Below, in pieces: positions 25,410 through 37,162 of a stretch of DNA of 64,000 nucleotides. The notes under the pieces were generated by a model. That model was given only the letters and a program-made list of their open reading frames with translations, searched no databases and had not been told where the DNA came from. Source of the stretch: Lactuca virosa (Eukaryota; Streptophyta; Magnoliopsida; Asterales; Asteraceae); assembly GCA_928212115.1 (NCBI GenBank), contig CAKMRJ010001112.1, forward strand, positions 406,040,171 to 406,104,170. Reading direction: 5' to 3'. Within the stretch, counting starts at the first letter, position 1. Every line of letters starts with the position of its first letter. Both the position numbers and the translations under genes were made by a program.

Positions 25410-25442
25410 ATCACAACATATGAAAACCACAAAAACAATTTA

Positions 25443-25503
<61 letters not shown>

Positions 25504-26338
25504 TATGTGTGTGTGTGTGTCGAAATGGATACATGCAACAAAATTTCCTAGACTCCACTAGGATTTCCGCATCTTTATCAGGCGCTCTAACAACAACCAT
25601 GTGTTTTACCAAACACGTACTAGAAACTCCTCGATTCCTCTTCAAGGATTCTTCTCGAGCATATGCTCGATCTAGCATATCCTAATGCTTTTTTTTCTTA
25701 GTCCTCTTTGAACTCTACTTCCAAATCTTCATATTCCTTATAGAATAATGCCCAGTATGTAGGGAATACTACGTCTGAATTCTCTATGTTGGTATGGAGA
25801 CAAACGCTCTTCGACTATTTGTACCACCCGTTGACATATGCAAGACATCATGCATACCGTCATATCTCTGCGCTTCATCATCCTTTACTTTATAGGAGTC
25901 AATCCTAAAATTCTGCTTCTCAACTGCATCTCAACATGTTCTACTACCTTCCACTTAGTTCTTTGTCATCTCCTGACATTAAGATTTCTCTTTGTGCAAT
26001 ACTATGGATGTATCGCCTCTTTAGCTAAATACTCTAACTTTACTAAACGAGTAAGTTATTTAGCACTTCACAACCCGATAACTAATTTCACCATCCTAGT
26101 CCTGTCCTCGTAAGGATGTGATAGGATACAATTGTCACTCAATATTAGTAAATACTAAGTAAGAGCATCATGTTAATGGTAGAGATCAGCTCTTAATACA
26201 TTACTCGAACTTCATACTATATCACAACGATAGGAAAAGTCTCGGCCTAATGGTTTTGAAAACTTTGTCAACCTTTCCTTTCTTCTTTCTCAAATTCTTT
26301 GTATTCTGCTTAACATCCTATATAACCCCACCTCGATA
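25410..26338 (-). pseudogene. F-family internal relic, 5' side (continues 2131-3672)
   Basis: Minus-strand sequence GGAGTCTAGGAAATTTTG near 25540 matches GAGTCTAGGAAAAAATTT in element F (near 31072). The match runs across the copia A insertion into 3672 and below (F: ACTTGGGGACTGCGAGACAA; here ACTTGGGAACTACGAGGTAA). By position it should hold gag, and a minus frame at 25388-25678 is open for 96 codons, but no gag motif is certain. A TA array and CACACA/TGTGTG tracts occupy 25446-25519. No functional gene. Confidence 0.5.
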
Positions 26339-27600
26339 TTGTAACACCCGCAGATTCGGGCTAAAGATTTAAGATATAATAAGTAATAATTACTCGTCAT
26401 GCGAGCAATAAATAGATTATTCTGATAGAAGATTATTTAGGATAAACAATCTTAACCAAATTATAGTAGCTGTGACAAGGATTCTGTACATTTAAAGAAT
26501 TCTAAAATCTGTCTTCGTATGAAGAAGTTATGCTTCTTCGAAGTTTCGTGATCAAACCGACACAACTATACGCGCCATACAAAGTGAATTGGAGATATGT
26601 TGCTTATTAGCCTAAGTAATCTAAACAAAATTCATAGTAACCATAAAAGCGAACTCGTACATATAGAGAACGTCCAAATCTGACTTCGTATGAGGAAGTT
26701 ATGATTTTTCGAAATTTCAGTGCAACAGTGTGGACACATAAATCGAAATTCAAATCGGTTGATAGTTAGCAAAAACAATCTAAACGAGAGTTAAAGATCT
26801 CGTGAATATGAGCCCGTCGATATAAAGACAGTCGATAACAGAGTTCGTATGAAGGAGTTATGAATTCCGCACAGGCTTTAACAGTTTAAACCGATCTAAA
26901 TATGAATTTTAGTTAAAGTTAGAATTAGTTGTTTAGACCTTAATGAAAGTTGTTGAGCTCGTCGAGAGGATTCCAGGGATATAAAGAACGTCGAAAACAG
27001 AACTCGCATGCGAAAGTTATGGTTGTTCGAAGATTTCAGGAAGTTACCTGTTGTAATGACGTGGCACGACCAGGAGGCGCCACATGGCATGGTTGGCAAC
27101 CTCTTTTCTCCGAGAGACATGATGACGTGGCACCACGAGGTTGTGAAACATGGTGCCACAATAAGCTGACATGTGGCATGTTCTTTCATGGATTTTGATA
27201 ATATTGGTTATGTGATTTAAGCCATTGGTTTGTGTTTTGGAGTCAAAAGGTAAAATGGGAAAAATGATGTTTCAAACTTCTTTCATGGATTATGGTTTTT
27301 AGTTCGGCATATTTTAAGTCAAAATTAACTAGATAGAAGTGTGGGGCTCGTCAATACCTTTCCATGGCGCCACAATAAGCTGACATGTGACATGTTCTTT
27401 CATGGATTTTGATAATATTGGTTATGTGATTTAAGCCATTGGTTTGTGTTTTGGAGTCAAAAGGTAAAATGGGAAAAATGATGTTTCAAACTTCTTTCAT
27501 GGATTATGGTTTTTAGTTTGGCATATTTTAAGTCAAAATTAACTAGATAGAAGTGTGGGGCTCGTCAATACCTTTCCATTGATATAAAGATCGCCAAAAA
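26339..27600 (+). repeat. Degraded LTR fragment (5' part), F family
   Basis: Starts TGTAACACCCGCAGATTCGG, matching TGTAACGCCCGTAGATCCGG at 27810 and 31927. It stays collinear for about 700 bp (TCTTCGTATGA[A/G]GAAGTTATG blocks). From about 27050 it differs from F. It contains a 214-bp tandem duplication. Its 3' half is missing, and no LTR end is seen before 27809. Confidence 0.7.
27153..27579. repeat. Tandem duplication, 214-bp unit, two copies
   Basis: The segment from GCCACAATAAGCTGACATGT to CGTCAATACCTTTCCAT occurs at 27155 and again at 27369, with very few differences. Low divergence shows it is a recent event within an old LTR fragment. Confidence 0.92.
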
Positions 27601-27664
27601 CAAAGTTGAAACAAAGAAGTTATGGTTGTTTGAAGTTGAGGTGGATTTGGGTGAAAACAGTCGC

Positions 27665-27809
27665 CACAACACGGCTATCACAGGTTATAGTTGGTCAAAA
27701 GGGTTATGGTAAACATAAACAACAAGTCTGATGGTATATTGCGTACAAAAAAAAAGGAAATGACAAAATGTGAACAAAATCAACATTTGGTTACCCTCCG
27801 AAGTCATTT
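27665..27809. repeat. Truncated fold-back MITE, right arm
   Basis: From GCTATCACAGG through GGTTATGGTAAACA to GGTTACCCTCCG the stretch matches the loop and right arm of the complete copy at 52493-52739. Element F inserted in the last bases of it: the arm end ...GTCATTTT continues as CATTTTCCC at 51908. The left arm is missing. Confidence 0.7.
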
Positions 27810-30388
27810 TGTAACGCCCGTAGATCCGGGCTAGTCAATTTAGAGACGATAAGCATCAAAAATGACTTTTTGATGGAAGATTATTTATAAGGGTTAATCT
27901 TAACTAAGTTGTATGTTACAAGGATTTCGTACATATGAAGAACGCCGAAATCCGAGTTATAACGAAGAAGTTATGACCAGTCGAAGTTTCGCGACAGAAC
28001 CGGCACGACACAGCGCGACGTAAATAGTGAATTTATGTTAGAGCGATGTTTGGCCTTACCAATCTAAATGAAAGTCATAGAATACGTTAAACCGAGAGCG
28101 TGCATAAAAAGAACGCCCTAATCTGACTTCGTATGAGGAAGTTATGATTTTTCGAAGTTTCGGCTTAGCAGTGTATAACCCGAAGTTCGAATATGAGATC
28201 GAGCGATATTTAGCCGAAACAATCTAAACGAGAATTTAAGATCTCGTCGATAGTAGTCCAACGACGGAAAGACAGACTAAAACGGACGTCAGACGAAGGA
28301 GTTATGAGTTTATAACAGAGTTTTCCTGTCCCGGCCTACTAAAATCAATATAATAAAAATAAATCAAAATTTGCCGACAAAGTCTAAATAAAAGTTGTAG
28401 ATCTTGTTTTTACCTACGCGTCGATATAAAGAACGTCGAAAACGGAGTTCGTATGCGAAAGTTATGGATTTCTGAAGTTCGGGGCGCGAAACCCCAAAAC
28501 TGTCAAAGACCACGACGTGAAATCAGTGGTCACGACGTGGCATGTCTTCTGACGCCTCCTGGAGTCTGCCAGACCTAACTTGCAATGACGCATGCAGTGA
28601 CGATCAAGCCCACGACGTGAAAGTACTGTTCACGACGTGGAAAATGAGAAATTTGCCCTATAAATAGAAATCAAGGGCCAGCCGATTATGGTTGCTCCAT
28701 CTCTTCTCTCCCACTCCCGATACACTCTCTAAGCCCTATTTTAACCCCCCGAAGCTCCGGTATCAACCCCGAGACCCGAAGCAAGTCCCAAAGCCCGAAT
28801 ATCCCGAGAAGAAAAGAGTTTCCGAGCCGAAGCTCTGCCTGCAAGAAGCCCGGTGTGTGAAGATCTTCTAGTTTCACCGAAGAAATACTACTTCTACAAG
28901 ACGTAGTGTTGTCCAATCATCTTCTGATCAAGTGAGTGTATAGTCACTTTCTTCTATCACATAATTATGAAGTATTTGATATGAAATACGTGTTATGTAT
29001 ACATATTGTTGTTTATATGTGAGAATGCATATTCACTTTCTTCTAACTCATAGATATGATTTATTCTCTATGAGATACGTGCTAGGTGTTATATATTCTT
29101 TGTCTATTTGAGATGGGCGTGGAAATTTATGTTTTATATAAGTGTTAAATGATTTAAACTGTGTAAGTATTTATATCTACGAAAATGTTGGGTAGAACAT
29201 GAGTAGATGGGATAGTTGGTGTGTGATGGAAGATGGTATGAGTAAACCTTGGTGACTATGGAGTTAGCGCCTATTGTATAAACCATGGTGACTATGGAGT
29301 TAGCGCCTAGTGCTAAGTAAACCTTGGTGACTATGGAGTTAGCGCCTACTGTTAAGTAAACCTTGGTGACTATGGAGTTAGCGCCTATTGTATAAACCTT
29401 GGTGACTATAGAGTTAGCGCCTACTGTTAAGTAAACCTTGGTGACTATGGAGTTAGCGCCTACTGTTAAGTAAACCTTGGTGACTATGGAGTTAGCGCCT
29501 ATTGTAAACCTTGGTGACTATGGAGTTAGCGCCTACTGTTAAGTAAACCTTGGTGACTATGGAGTTAGCGCCTACTATTAAGTAAACCTTGGTGACTATG
29601 GAGTTAGCGCCTATTGTATAAACCTTGGTGACTATGGAGTTAGCGCCTACTGTTAAGTAAACCTTGGTGACTATGGAGTTAGCGCCTACTGTTAAGTAAA
29701 CCTTGGTGACTATGGAGTTAGCGCCTATTGTATAAACCTTGGTGACTATGGAGTTAGCGCCTACTGTTAAGTGAACCTTGGTGACTATGGAGTTAGCGCC
29801 TAATAGCTATGGATTTAGTACCTGAGAGATAAATGTTGGTAACTATGGACTTAGTGCCTGATAGATAAACTTTGGCAGCAATGGACTTTGTGCCAATTCC
29901 TTAGATAAATCCTTAGGAATGAATGGATGAAGGATAGTTGATTCTTAGGGTAAACCCTTAAGAAATAAAGGAGATATGGGGATGGGTGTTTGGGTTGATT
30001 GTTTGATGATTGAATATAATAAATGTATTATTGTGGGTTGAAAACCCTATATGCTCACCAGGCTCCCAAGCCTGACCCACTCAGTTTTCTTTGTATCACA
30101 GGTATCGATGCGAAGACCCATTTCACTGAGAGATTAAAAGAGATGTAAATCACTAGTGTAAATGAATGTATGATATGTTTATGCTTATGTGTCTGTATCG
30201 GAACATGACATCCCGAGGTTTTATTATTAAATAAAAATACATTCTCTTTGAGAAATGTTTTGATAAGTTATTATCATATCTTGTTTTGGGAACAAATTCC
30301 GCAACCGTTTTCTTTAAACGATCACTCTGATTTATAAAACAAAGCAAACAAATCGGTCTTTTCTGGCCGTGAATTTGGGGATGTCACA
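27810..30388 (+). repeat. 5' LTR of element F
   Basis: 2579 bp. TATA box TATAAATAG at 28660-28668. Upstream of it, GACGTGAAATCAGTGGTCACGA-like direct and inverted CACGACGTGG motifs occur around 28510-28640; ACGT cores are typical bZIP-type sites, but a role here is only a guess. A minisatellite fills 29246-29805. Frames such as 28686-28916 on the minus strand are shadows. Confidence 0.92.
29246..29805. repeat. 35-40-bp minisatellite, about 15 units, in LTR F
   Basis: The unit is ACCTTGGTGACTATGGAGTT followed by AGCGCCTA and either CTGTTAAGTAA (long form) or TTGTATAA (short form). About 15 copies by eye. The 3' LTR carries about 14, interrupted by gypsy G inside the array. The old LTR fragment at 1465-1640 has only 4-5 diverged units, so the array expanded later. 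Confidence 0.95.
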
Positions 30389-31926
30389 GTTGGTATCAGA
30401 GCATTAGTTTAAGTGAACTAGGAATTTGTAGGATTTCTAGACTTAAACTTAGAATGTTAAGCGATGATTGTGAAATGTGTGTCTACCATATTTTAGACAC
30501 AAGCACTAGTATATTTTAGGAAAGATGCCTAAAATGCTTTTATGTGCTAAATGCTATATGTTTGCCATATATGATGTTATTTGTTCGGATCTATGGCCTG
30601 TTGCCGACCGGATCTGGAAACCTTATGTGTTTAGGATTCTAAGCGTACGACTACGGTATTAGAACTAGCATGTAAACGTTTCGGAGTGATAAGGAGATTT
30701 ATACGTCTATCGTAAATAAAGCTTTCTTATCTTAAATTCTCACCTGGTACACCGAACGTCTGCTTGGGTGTACAAAACATTATGGTGAAGACTCATAGAG
30801 AATTGAGTAAATGGAGGAAATGAAAGGCTTATGATAGTGAATGACACCTATCGAAAGATATCGTAAGAGTGGTGTCTTGCCTTTAGTTTATGTCTGATAA
30901 AATAACGGAACGCTTAGAGGAGTATGGTACGTCTAAAGTACACCTTCGATTGGCAGGATGATGGAACGATTGGTGTAATTCTTGAAGTTGTCCCATAATC
31001 TGGAATTTCCATCGCCAACCAAGTTGAAGTAGAATTGATGAGTGAAGATGCGCATGGAAGAAGTCCTAGTAGAGTCTAGGAAAAAATTTTATGATTAATT
31101 GGACACATTAGTATGTGTTAAATTGTTTGGTGATTTTAGGACTTGGGGACTGCGAGACAATACTTGGGACGAGTATGAGTAGGTGTGAATAGTAGTCGAG
31201 ATCTATACTACTGGAAGCACAGGACTCACGCTTGGATAAGGGAAAGTCACAAGGTTACCAAGAAGCTAGTGATTGATTCCGTTTTTATTCAAGTATGTTG
31301 TTACCATTGTTTCGGTAATGACTAATGAGGTAATTGATATTCTGACCCTAGTGGTAATATCAAATTGAGTCCGACTACGATGAGTTTGTTACATGGTTCA
31401 GTGGACCAAGTTCGATGCAGCATTTGACTAAAGTCAGAAGATTGAAATCAATGCAGTCATTGGTAACGCGCTCGTTGTTAAAGAAGTTAGTAGCTAGAAA
31501 TGCTACATGCTAAAATGTGATTATAGCACATTAGAATATGAAGGAAGGTATATTCCATTCTGGAATTTGACTCTAAGAGACATGAGTCTAAACGTTGCAT
31601 CATACGATGAGAGGTCATTAGAACATGACCCATCGATCTGTTACAATAGATAAAGGAAAGTACTTATCCTAAGAAGAAGAAGGAGTCCTCAATAAGGATT
31701 TATTTTGTAACTCGTAGGTTACGATTGAAAGTCCAACATAGTACGAAGGGCAGGTGCAAGATTGAGCATCGCCTGCGGTCAAGAAGTCCAAGAGTTAGAT
31801 ACTTATTCAAAGAAACATAGAAGTTACGATTATTACCTAGGATGAAAAGATAACGTATGGAATCATCATACAAGTCCTATTTTCGTTGATGATTCCGGGA
31901 CGTAATCATCCTAAGGGGGAGATAAT
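30389..31926 (+). other. Internal region of F: PBS, non-coding, polypurine tract
   Basis: PBS TGGTATCAGAGC at 30391-30402. No open frame of note. The second half (31050-31650) aligns with the minus strand of 2131-3672 and 25530-25560, showing it is a decayed and shortened gypsy-type internal region. It ends in AAGGGGGAGATAAT next to the 3' LTR. Confidence 0.75.
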
Positions 31927-33424
31927 TGTAACGCCCGTAGATCCGGGCTACTCAATTTAGAGACGATAAGCATCAAAAATGACTTTTTGATGGAAGATTA
32001 TTTAGAAGGATTAATCTTAACTAAGTTGTAATATATGTTACAAGGATTTCGTATATATAAAGAACGCCGAAATCCGAGTTATAACGAAGAAGTTATGACA
32101 TGTCGAAGTTTCGCGACAGAACCGACACGACACAGCGCGACGTAAATAGTGAATTTACGTAGAGCGATGTTTGGCCTTAGCAATCTAAATGAAAGTCATA
32201 GAATACGTTAAACCAAGAGCGTGCATAAAAAGAACGCCCAAATCTAACTTCGTATGAGGAAGTTATGATTTTTCGAAGTTTCGGCTTAGCAGTGTACAAC
32301 CCGAAGTTCGAATATGAGATCGAGCGATATTTAGCCGAAACAATCTAAACGAGAATTAAATATCTCGTCGATAGTCGTCCAACGACGGAAAGACAGACGA
32401 AAACGGACGTCTGACGAAGGAGATATGAGTTTATAACGAAGTTTTCCTGTCCCGGCCTACTAAAAATAATATAAAATTAATATAATAAAAGTAATGTCAA
32501 AATTAGCCGACAAAGTCTAAATGAAAGTTGTAGATATTGTTTTTACCTACGCGTCGATATAAAGAACGTCGAAAACGGAGTTCTTATGCGAACGTTATGG
32601 ATTTCTGAAGTTCGGGGCGCGAAACCCCAAAACTGTCAGAGACCACGACGTGAAATCAGTGGTCACGACGTGGCATGTCTTCTGACGCCTCCTGGAGTCT
32701 GCCAGACCCAACTTGCGATGATGCATGCAGTGACGATCAAGCCCACTGAAAGTACTGTTCACGACGTGGAAAATGAGAAATTTGCCCTATAAATAGAAAT
32801 CAATGGCCAACCGATTATGGTTGCTCCATCTCTTCTCTCCCACTCCCGATACACTCTCTAAGCCCTATTTTAACCCCCTGAAGCCTCGGTATCAACCCCT
32901 AGACCCGAAGCAAGTCCCGAAGCCCGAAGATCCCGAGAAGAAAAGAGTTTACGAGCCGAAGCTCTGCCTGCGAGAAGCCCAGTGTGTGAAGATCTTCTAG
33001 TTTCACCGAAGAAATACTACTTCTACAAGCCGTAGTGCTATCCGATCATCTTCTGATCAAGTAAGTGTATAGTCACTTTCTTCTATCACATAATTATGAA
33101 GTATTTGATATGAAATACGTGTTATGTGTACATATTGTTGTTTATATGTGAGAATGCATATTCACTTTCTTCTAACTCATAGATATGATTTATTCTCTAT
33201 GAGATACGTGCTAGGTGTTATATATTGTTTGTCTATTTGAGATGGGCGTGGAAATTGATGTTTTATATAAGTGTTAAATGATTTAAACTGTGTAAGTATT
33301 TATATCTACGAAAATGTTGGGTAGAACATGGGTAGATAGGATAGTTGGAGTGTGATGGAAGATGGTATGAGTAAACCTTGGTGACTATGGAGTTAGCGCC
33401 TATTGTATAAACCTTGGTGACTAT

Positions 33425-35808
33425 TGTCACCCCGAAACCGTGATGGCGGAAACGTTCCGGGGTGGAGGACGTCATGCGTAGTATCACAACATATGTATAG
33501 CAAGCATAGTAAACACAAACCAAACATTGAATACAAATATGAAAAGTGTTTACATCATTTTGAAACTTGTTTTAAATACATCAAAAGTATGTATAATATA
33601 GAAAACATGACTCTTATTGCTCCGGCTTTAACGAATTCCTGGAAGTACCTGTCTACTAATTCCCTGAGAATACAAGCAGTTTTGAAAGAATATCAGCATA
33701 AAGCTGGTGAGTTCATAAGCATTTAGTTTTAGAGATAAATGTTCTTTGATTCTTTGAAAAGTGTTCCTCAAGAAAATCCTATATTTTCTTATGAAAGGTA
33801 GTGTTGAAAGAGTATCAATTAGTAGAAGATAAACCATCAGTTTTAGAAAACATGTTGTCCGCCCTAGAGGTAGAGATGCCAGTTTTGAAATCCCTGAATG
33901 CTATCAGTATATATAAAAGTAGTTTTATTACTCAAAATAAAACAAATGAAGGGTAGAGTCCGTAAACAAAGTTAGTTTATACTTATTTGCGAGTCGTATA
34001 ACCATACTTGATATGACCGAGAGACCTTTATAACGTTCTTCAGGCGTTAAGCTAAATGACATTTGTTCACCACAGGCGTGCCCGCCTAACTGTAGCTAGC
34101 AGTTCTGGTGTGGGATTGTCAGTCCCGAATAGATCTATTCACAAATCTCACGCTCTCCCTCCAGGAGACTCTGGTTATACTGAGATAGGATTTATCACTA
34201 TACACCTAAGGGTACAGTATTGAAGTAGAGCCTCACAATTCTGTATAATCTAGTTTACTAGCGAGAAACAGTATAAAACAATGATTATCCTTGAATAATA
34301 GTACTTTATACTCCTGAGAAAACATAAACTAAATCTGCCATAGTTTATATATATTCATTTATGAAATCTGATTAGGTAGAGATGCCTAGAGGGTTATCCC
34401 AAACTATACCCGTTATAGTTTATTAGAGTTGATATATAGATGCTTTGTAAAAACCTTTCTGAAAGCAATGAAGTTAAATTACCAAAATAGTAGTTTCCCT
34501 TATGCTCAACATATTACAAAAAGAGATAAAATATCCGAATATGTTATTAACGTGGAAATCGTTGGACTGCAGTAATAAGTTTAAAACTTAATAAAATACT
34601 TTGAGTTTGGCTTGTATTCCCCCCCCCCCTGAAAACATTAAAAACACGGAAAATGTAGGGGTATGAACTCACCTCGGGTAAGTGGTGTGATTGAAGGATC
34701 GATACGAAGAGCCGGGTGTTCAAGTGAAGCCTTGAACACGATTCGATCCTAATAACATGTAATGACACATAAACGAGTCAAATGAATGTATTTCACCACT
34801 ATAAGTGATGGAAAACCACTCTAGGGACTTGAAACTATTTGCACCAAGTGATAGGACCTTGTAGGATGGAGTGTAGGGGGTGTATGGCCACCTAGAGTGT
34901 GTGTGCGGCCATGAGTGTGCGGCCCAATGGGTGTGCGGCCGTACACTCATGAAATGAGGTGTCTTCGAAGTGTTCTCAAGGTCCATACTCACATCCGCGA
35001 AGTGTTCAAGGTCTATACTCAATTGTAGTGCAAGATAAGGGTCCTAGAGGTGGGTTTATGGTCCTAGAATGACTGTATGGTCGCACACAAGAGTGTGTGG
35101 TCGCACACTTGGGTGTGCTGCCGCACACTTGGAGTGTGCAGCCGCACAAGGGTGTGTGCGGCCGTACACAAGTGTGTGCGGTCGTACACCCCTCAAAGTG
35201 ATGTCCAAAATGTCCATTCCAAGGTGCAACAAGGCTAGGGGCATGTCTACATCGATTATGGAAGTTAAACTCTCACTTTGGAGGGTGTTTTAAGGGTGTG
35301 CGGCCACCCTAAGGGGGTATGCGGCCGCACTCACTTCCAAGCACGAAGAACATGACGTTTTTACACACTTAGAGCTTGGATAGAGTGGTCTTTCATGGAT
35401 TGCAAGATAGAGAATGAAGTACTCACGTTCTTGAAGCTTTGGAAGGTTCAAAGTTGGAGAAACTTGAGAGGAAATGATGTTGTGTGCTGCCAAGGTGCTA
35501 AAGGAATGAAAGGAAGGGGGCTACCCTTTATATAGGGGTAAGGGTGCTGCCCAAAAGTGAGTGTGCTGCCAAGGGAGTGGGTGTGCGGCCGCACACCCAT
35601 GTGTACGGCCGTACACTCCTCCAAGAGGTGTGTATGGCCCGATTTTCTCACTATTCAACATTCTGACTCATTCCTAAACTTAACCTTGGTTATATACAAG
35701 CTTAGAACACTTAAATGAACCCTTAAATAGCACCAGAAATCAACAAAACAAGTTGAATATTGACTGAATTGACTACGTGTACAAGATTGAAGTTTCCGGG
35801 TTGTCACA
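33425..35808 (-). repeat. 3' LTR of gypsy G
   Basis: 2384 bp. On the element strand a TATA box TATATAAA lies at 35527-35534. The U3-like part (34880-35345 and 35575-35640) carries many GTGTGCGGCC and GGCCGCACAC motifs, often forming the palindrome GTGTGCGGCCGCACAC. A run of C lies at 34620. Short frames in both directions around 35056-35293 are shadows of these motifs. Confidence 0.93.
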
Positions 35809-35860
35809 TCATCCCCCCGTTAGAGGGAATTTCGTCCCGAAATTCAAGAATAAAGCACAG

Positions 35861-37156
35861 TCATGAACTTGGAAAGAGATGGGGATACTTCCGCTTCATT
35901 GAATCCTCGCGCTCCCAAGTGAATTCAGGACCCCGCTTGGCATTCCAGCGGACCTTCACTATCGGGATGCGACTCTGTTTCGTACGCTTGACTTCCCGAT
36001 CCATGATTTCGACAGGTTCTCCCACGAAGTGTAGACCCTCGTCCAATTCGATCTCGTCGAGAGGAATCACAAGTGTCTCGTCGGACAGACACTTCTTTAG
36101 GTTCGACACGTGGAAGACAGGATGGACGTTGCTGAGTTCTCGCGGTAACTGTAGTTTGTACGCTAAGGGACCGATCCTAGCAAGGATCTCAAATGGTCCA
36201 ATGTACCTTGGGTTTAGCTTTCCACGTTTTCCGAAACGTATCATGCCTTTCCAGGGTGAGACCTTCAGGAGGACGCGATCACCGACCTGGAATTCCAAGG
36301 GTTTTCGTCTCTTATCGGCGTAGCTCTTTTGTCTATCTCGTGAGGCTTTCAGTCGTTCTCGGATTTGCACAATCTTTTCAATCGTCTCTCGGATAATTTC
36401 AGGACCAGTGAGAGTGTTGTCAGGGACTTGACCCTTGACTAGCTGCGTGTCACCCACTCCAGCCCAGCACAGAGGGGATCTGCACTTGTGGCCATAGAGG
36501 GCTTTAAACGGCGCAGCCTTGATGCTGGTATGGTAGCTGTTGTTGTAGGAAAATTAAACCAAAGGAAGATGAGAGTCCCATGACGCACCAAAGTCGATGA
36601 CGCAGGCTCTCAACATATCTTCCAATGTCTGAATTGTCCTCTCACTCTGTCCATCAGTCTGCGGATGATAAGCCGTGCTCATATCCAATTTAGTTCCAAG
36701 AGCCTTCTGTAGTGATTGCCAGAATCTCGAGGTAAACCTGCTATCTCGGTCGGAGATAATGGATACAGGTACCCCATGAAGGCGAATTATCTCTTGAATG
36801 TAAATCCGTGTAAGTCTCTCCATCTTGAATTTTTCTTTGATTGGCAGGAAGTGGGCGGATTTAGTCAACCGATCAACAATCACCCAGATGGCGCCGTGCC
36901 CGCTCGGAGATCTGGGTAATTTGGTGATAAAATCCATGGTTATCCTTTCCCACTTCCACTCAGGTATCTCTGACTGCTGGAGTAAAGGTGAGGGCTTCTG
37001 ATACTCCACCTTCACCTTGGCGCAAGTCAAGCACTTGCCCACGAAGGTTGCAATTTCTGCTTTCATGTTTGGCCACCAATAGAGCTGCTTGAGGTCCATA
37101 TACATCTTATCGGAACCTGGGTGAATGGAGTATTTCGTCTTGTGAGCCTCATTCAT
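35861..37156 (-). pseudogene. Gypsy G integrase with C-terminal chromodomain
   Basis: Joins element cDNA to host DNA; the chromodomain guides some families to heterochromatin. In order on the minus strand: zinc-binding HHCC region (MNEAH.TKYSIHPG ... CLTCAKVK), catalytic core with D at MDFITKLPR, D at ISDRDSRFTS and E in ERTIQTLEDMLR, the GKRGKLNPRYIGPFEIL block, and a chromodomain-like end REVKRTKQSRIPIVKVRWN then KYPHLF before the stop. A TAG separates it from RNase H (about 37157) and a TAA breaks it at about 36553 after SHLPLV; both are one substitution from sense codons. The part after 36457 is open to the end. Confidence 0.95.
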
Positions 37157-37162
37157 GACAAC

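Noticed and set aside
26950..27198. Open frames of 82 and 97 codons on opposite strands
   Set aside because: They lie inside an F-family LTR fragment and its tandem duplication, with no domain.
29246..29805. Regular repeats with alternating segments, CRISPR-like at first sight
   Set aside because: Tail segments are themselves repeated and similar, and the array is in a plant LTR; it is a minisatellite.
33424..33430. LTR G start read as an unrelated MITE because the TGTCACCCC end lacks two bases of the other LTR
   Set aside because: Full-length collinearity with 40967 onwards and a matching TSD show it is the G LTR with a 2-base deletion.
35760..36323. 187-codon plus-strand open frame opposite the G integrase
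   Set aside because: Antisense shadow of the integrase-chromodomain frame at 35861-36457; no domain and no start context.
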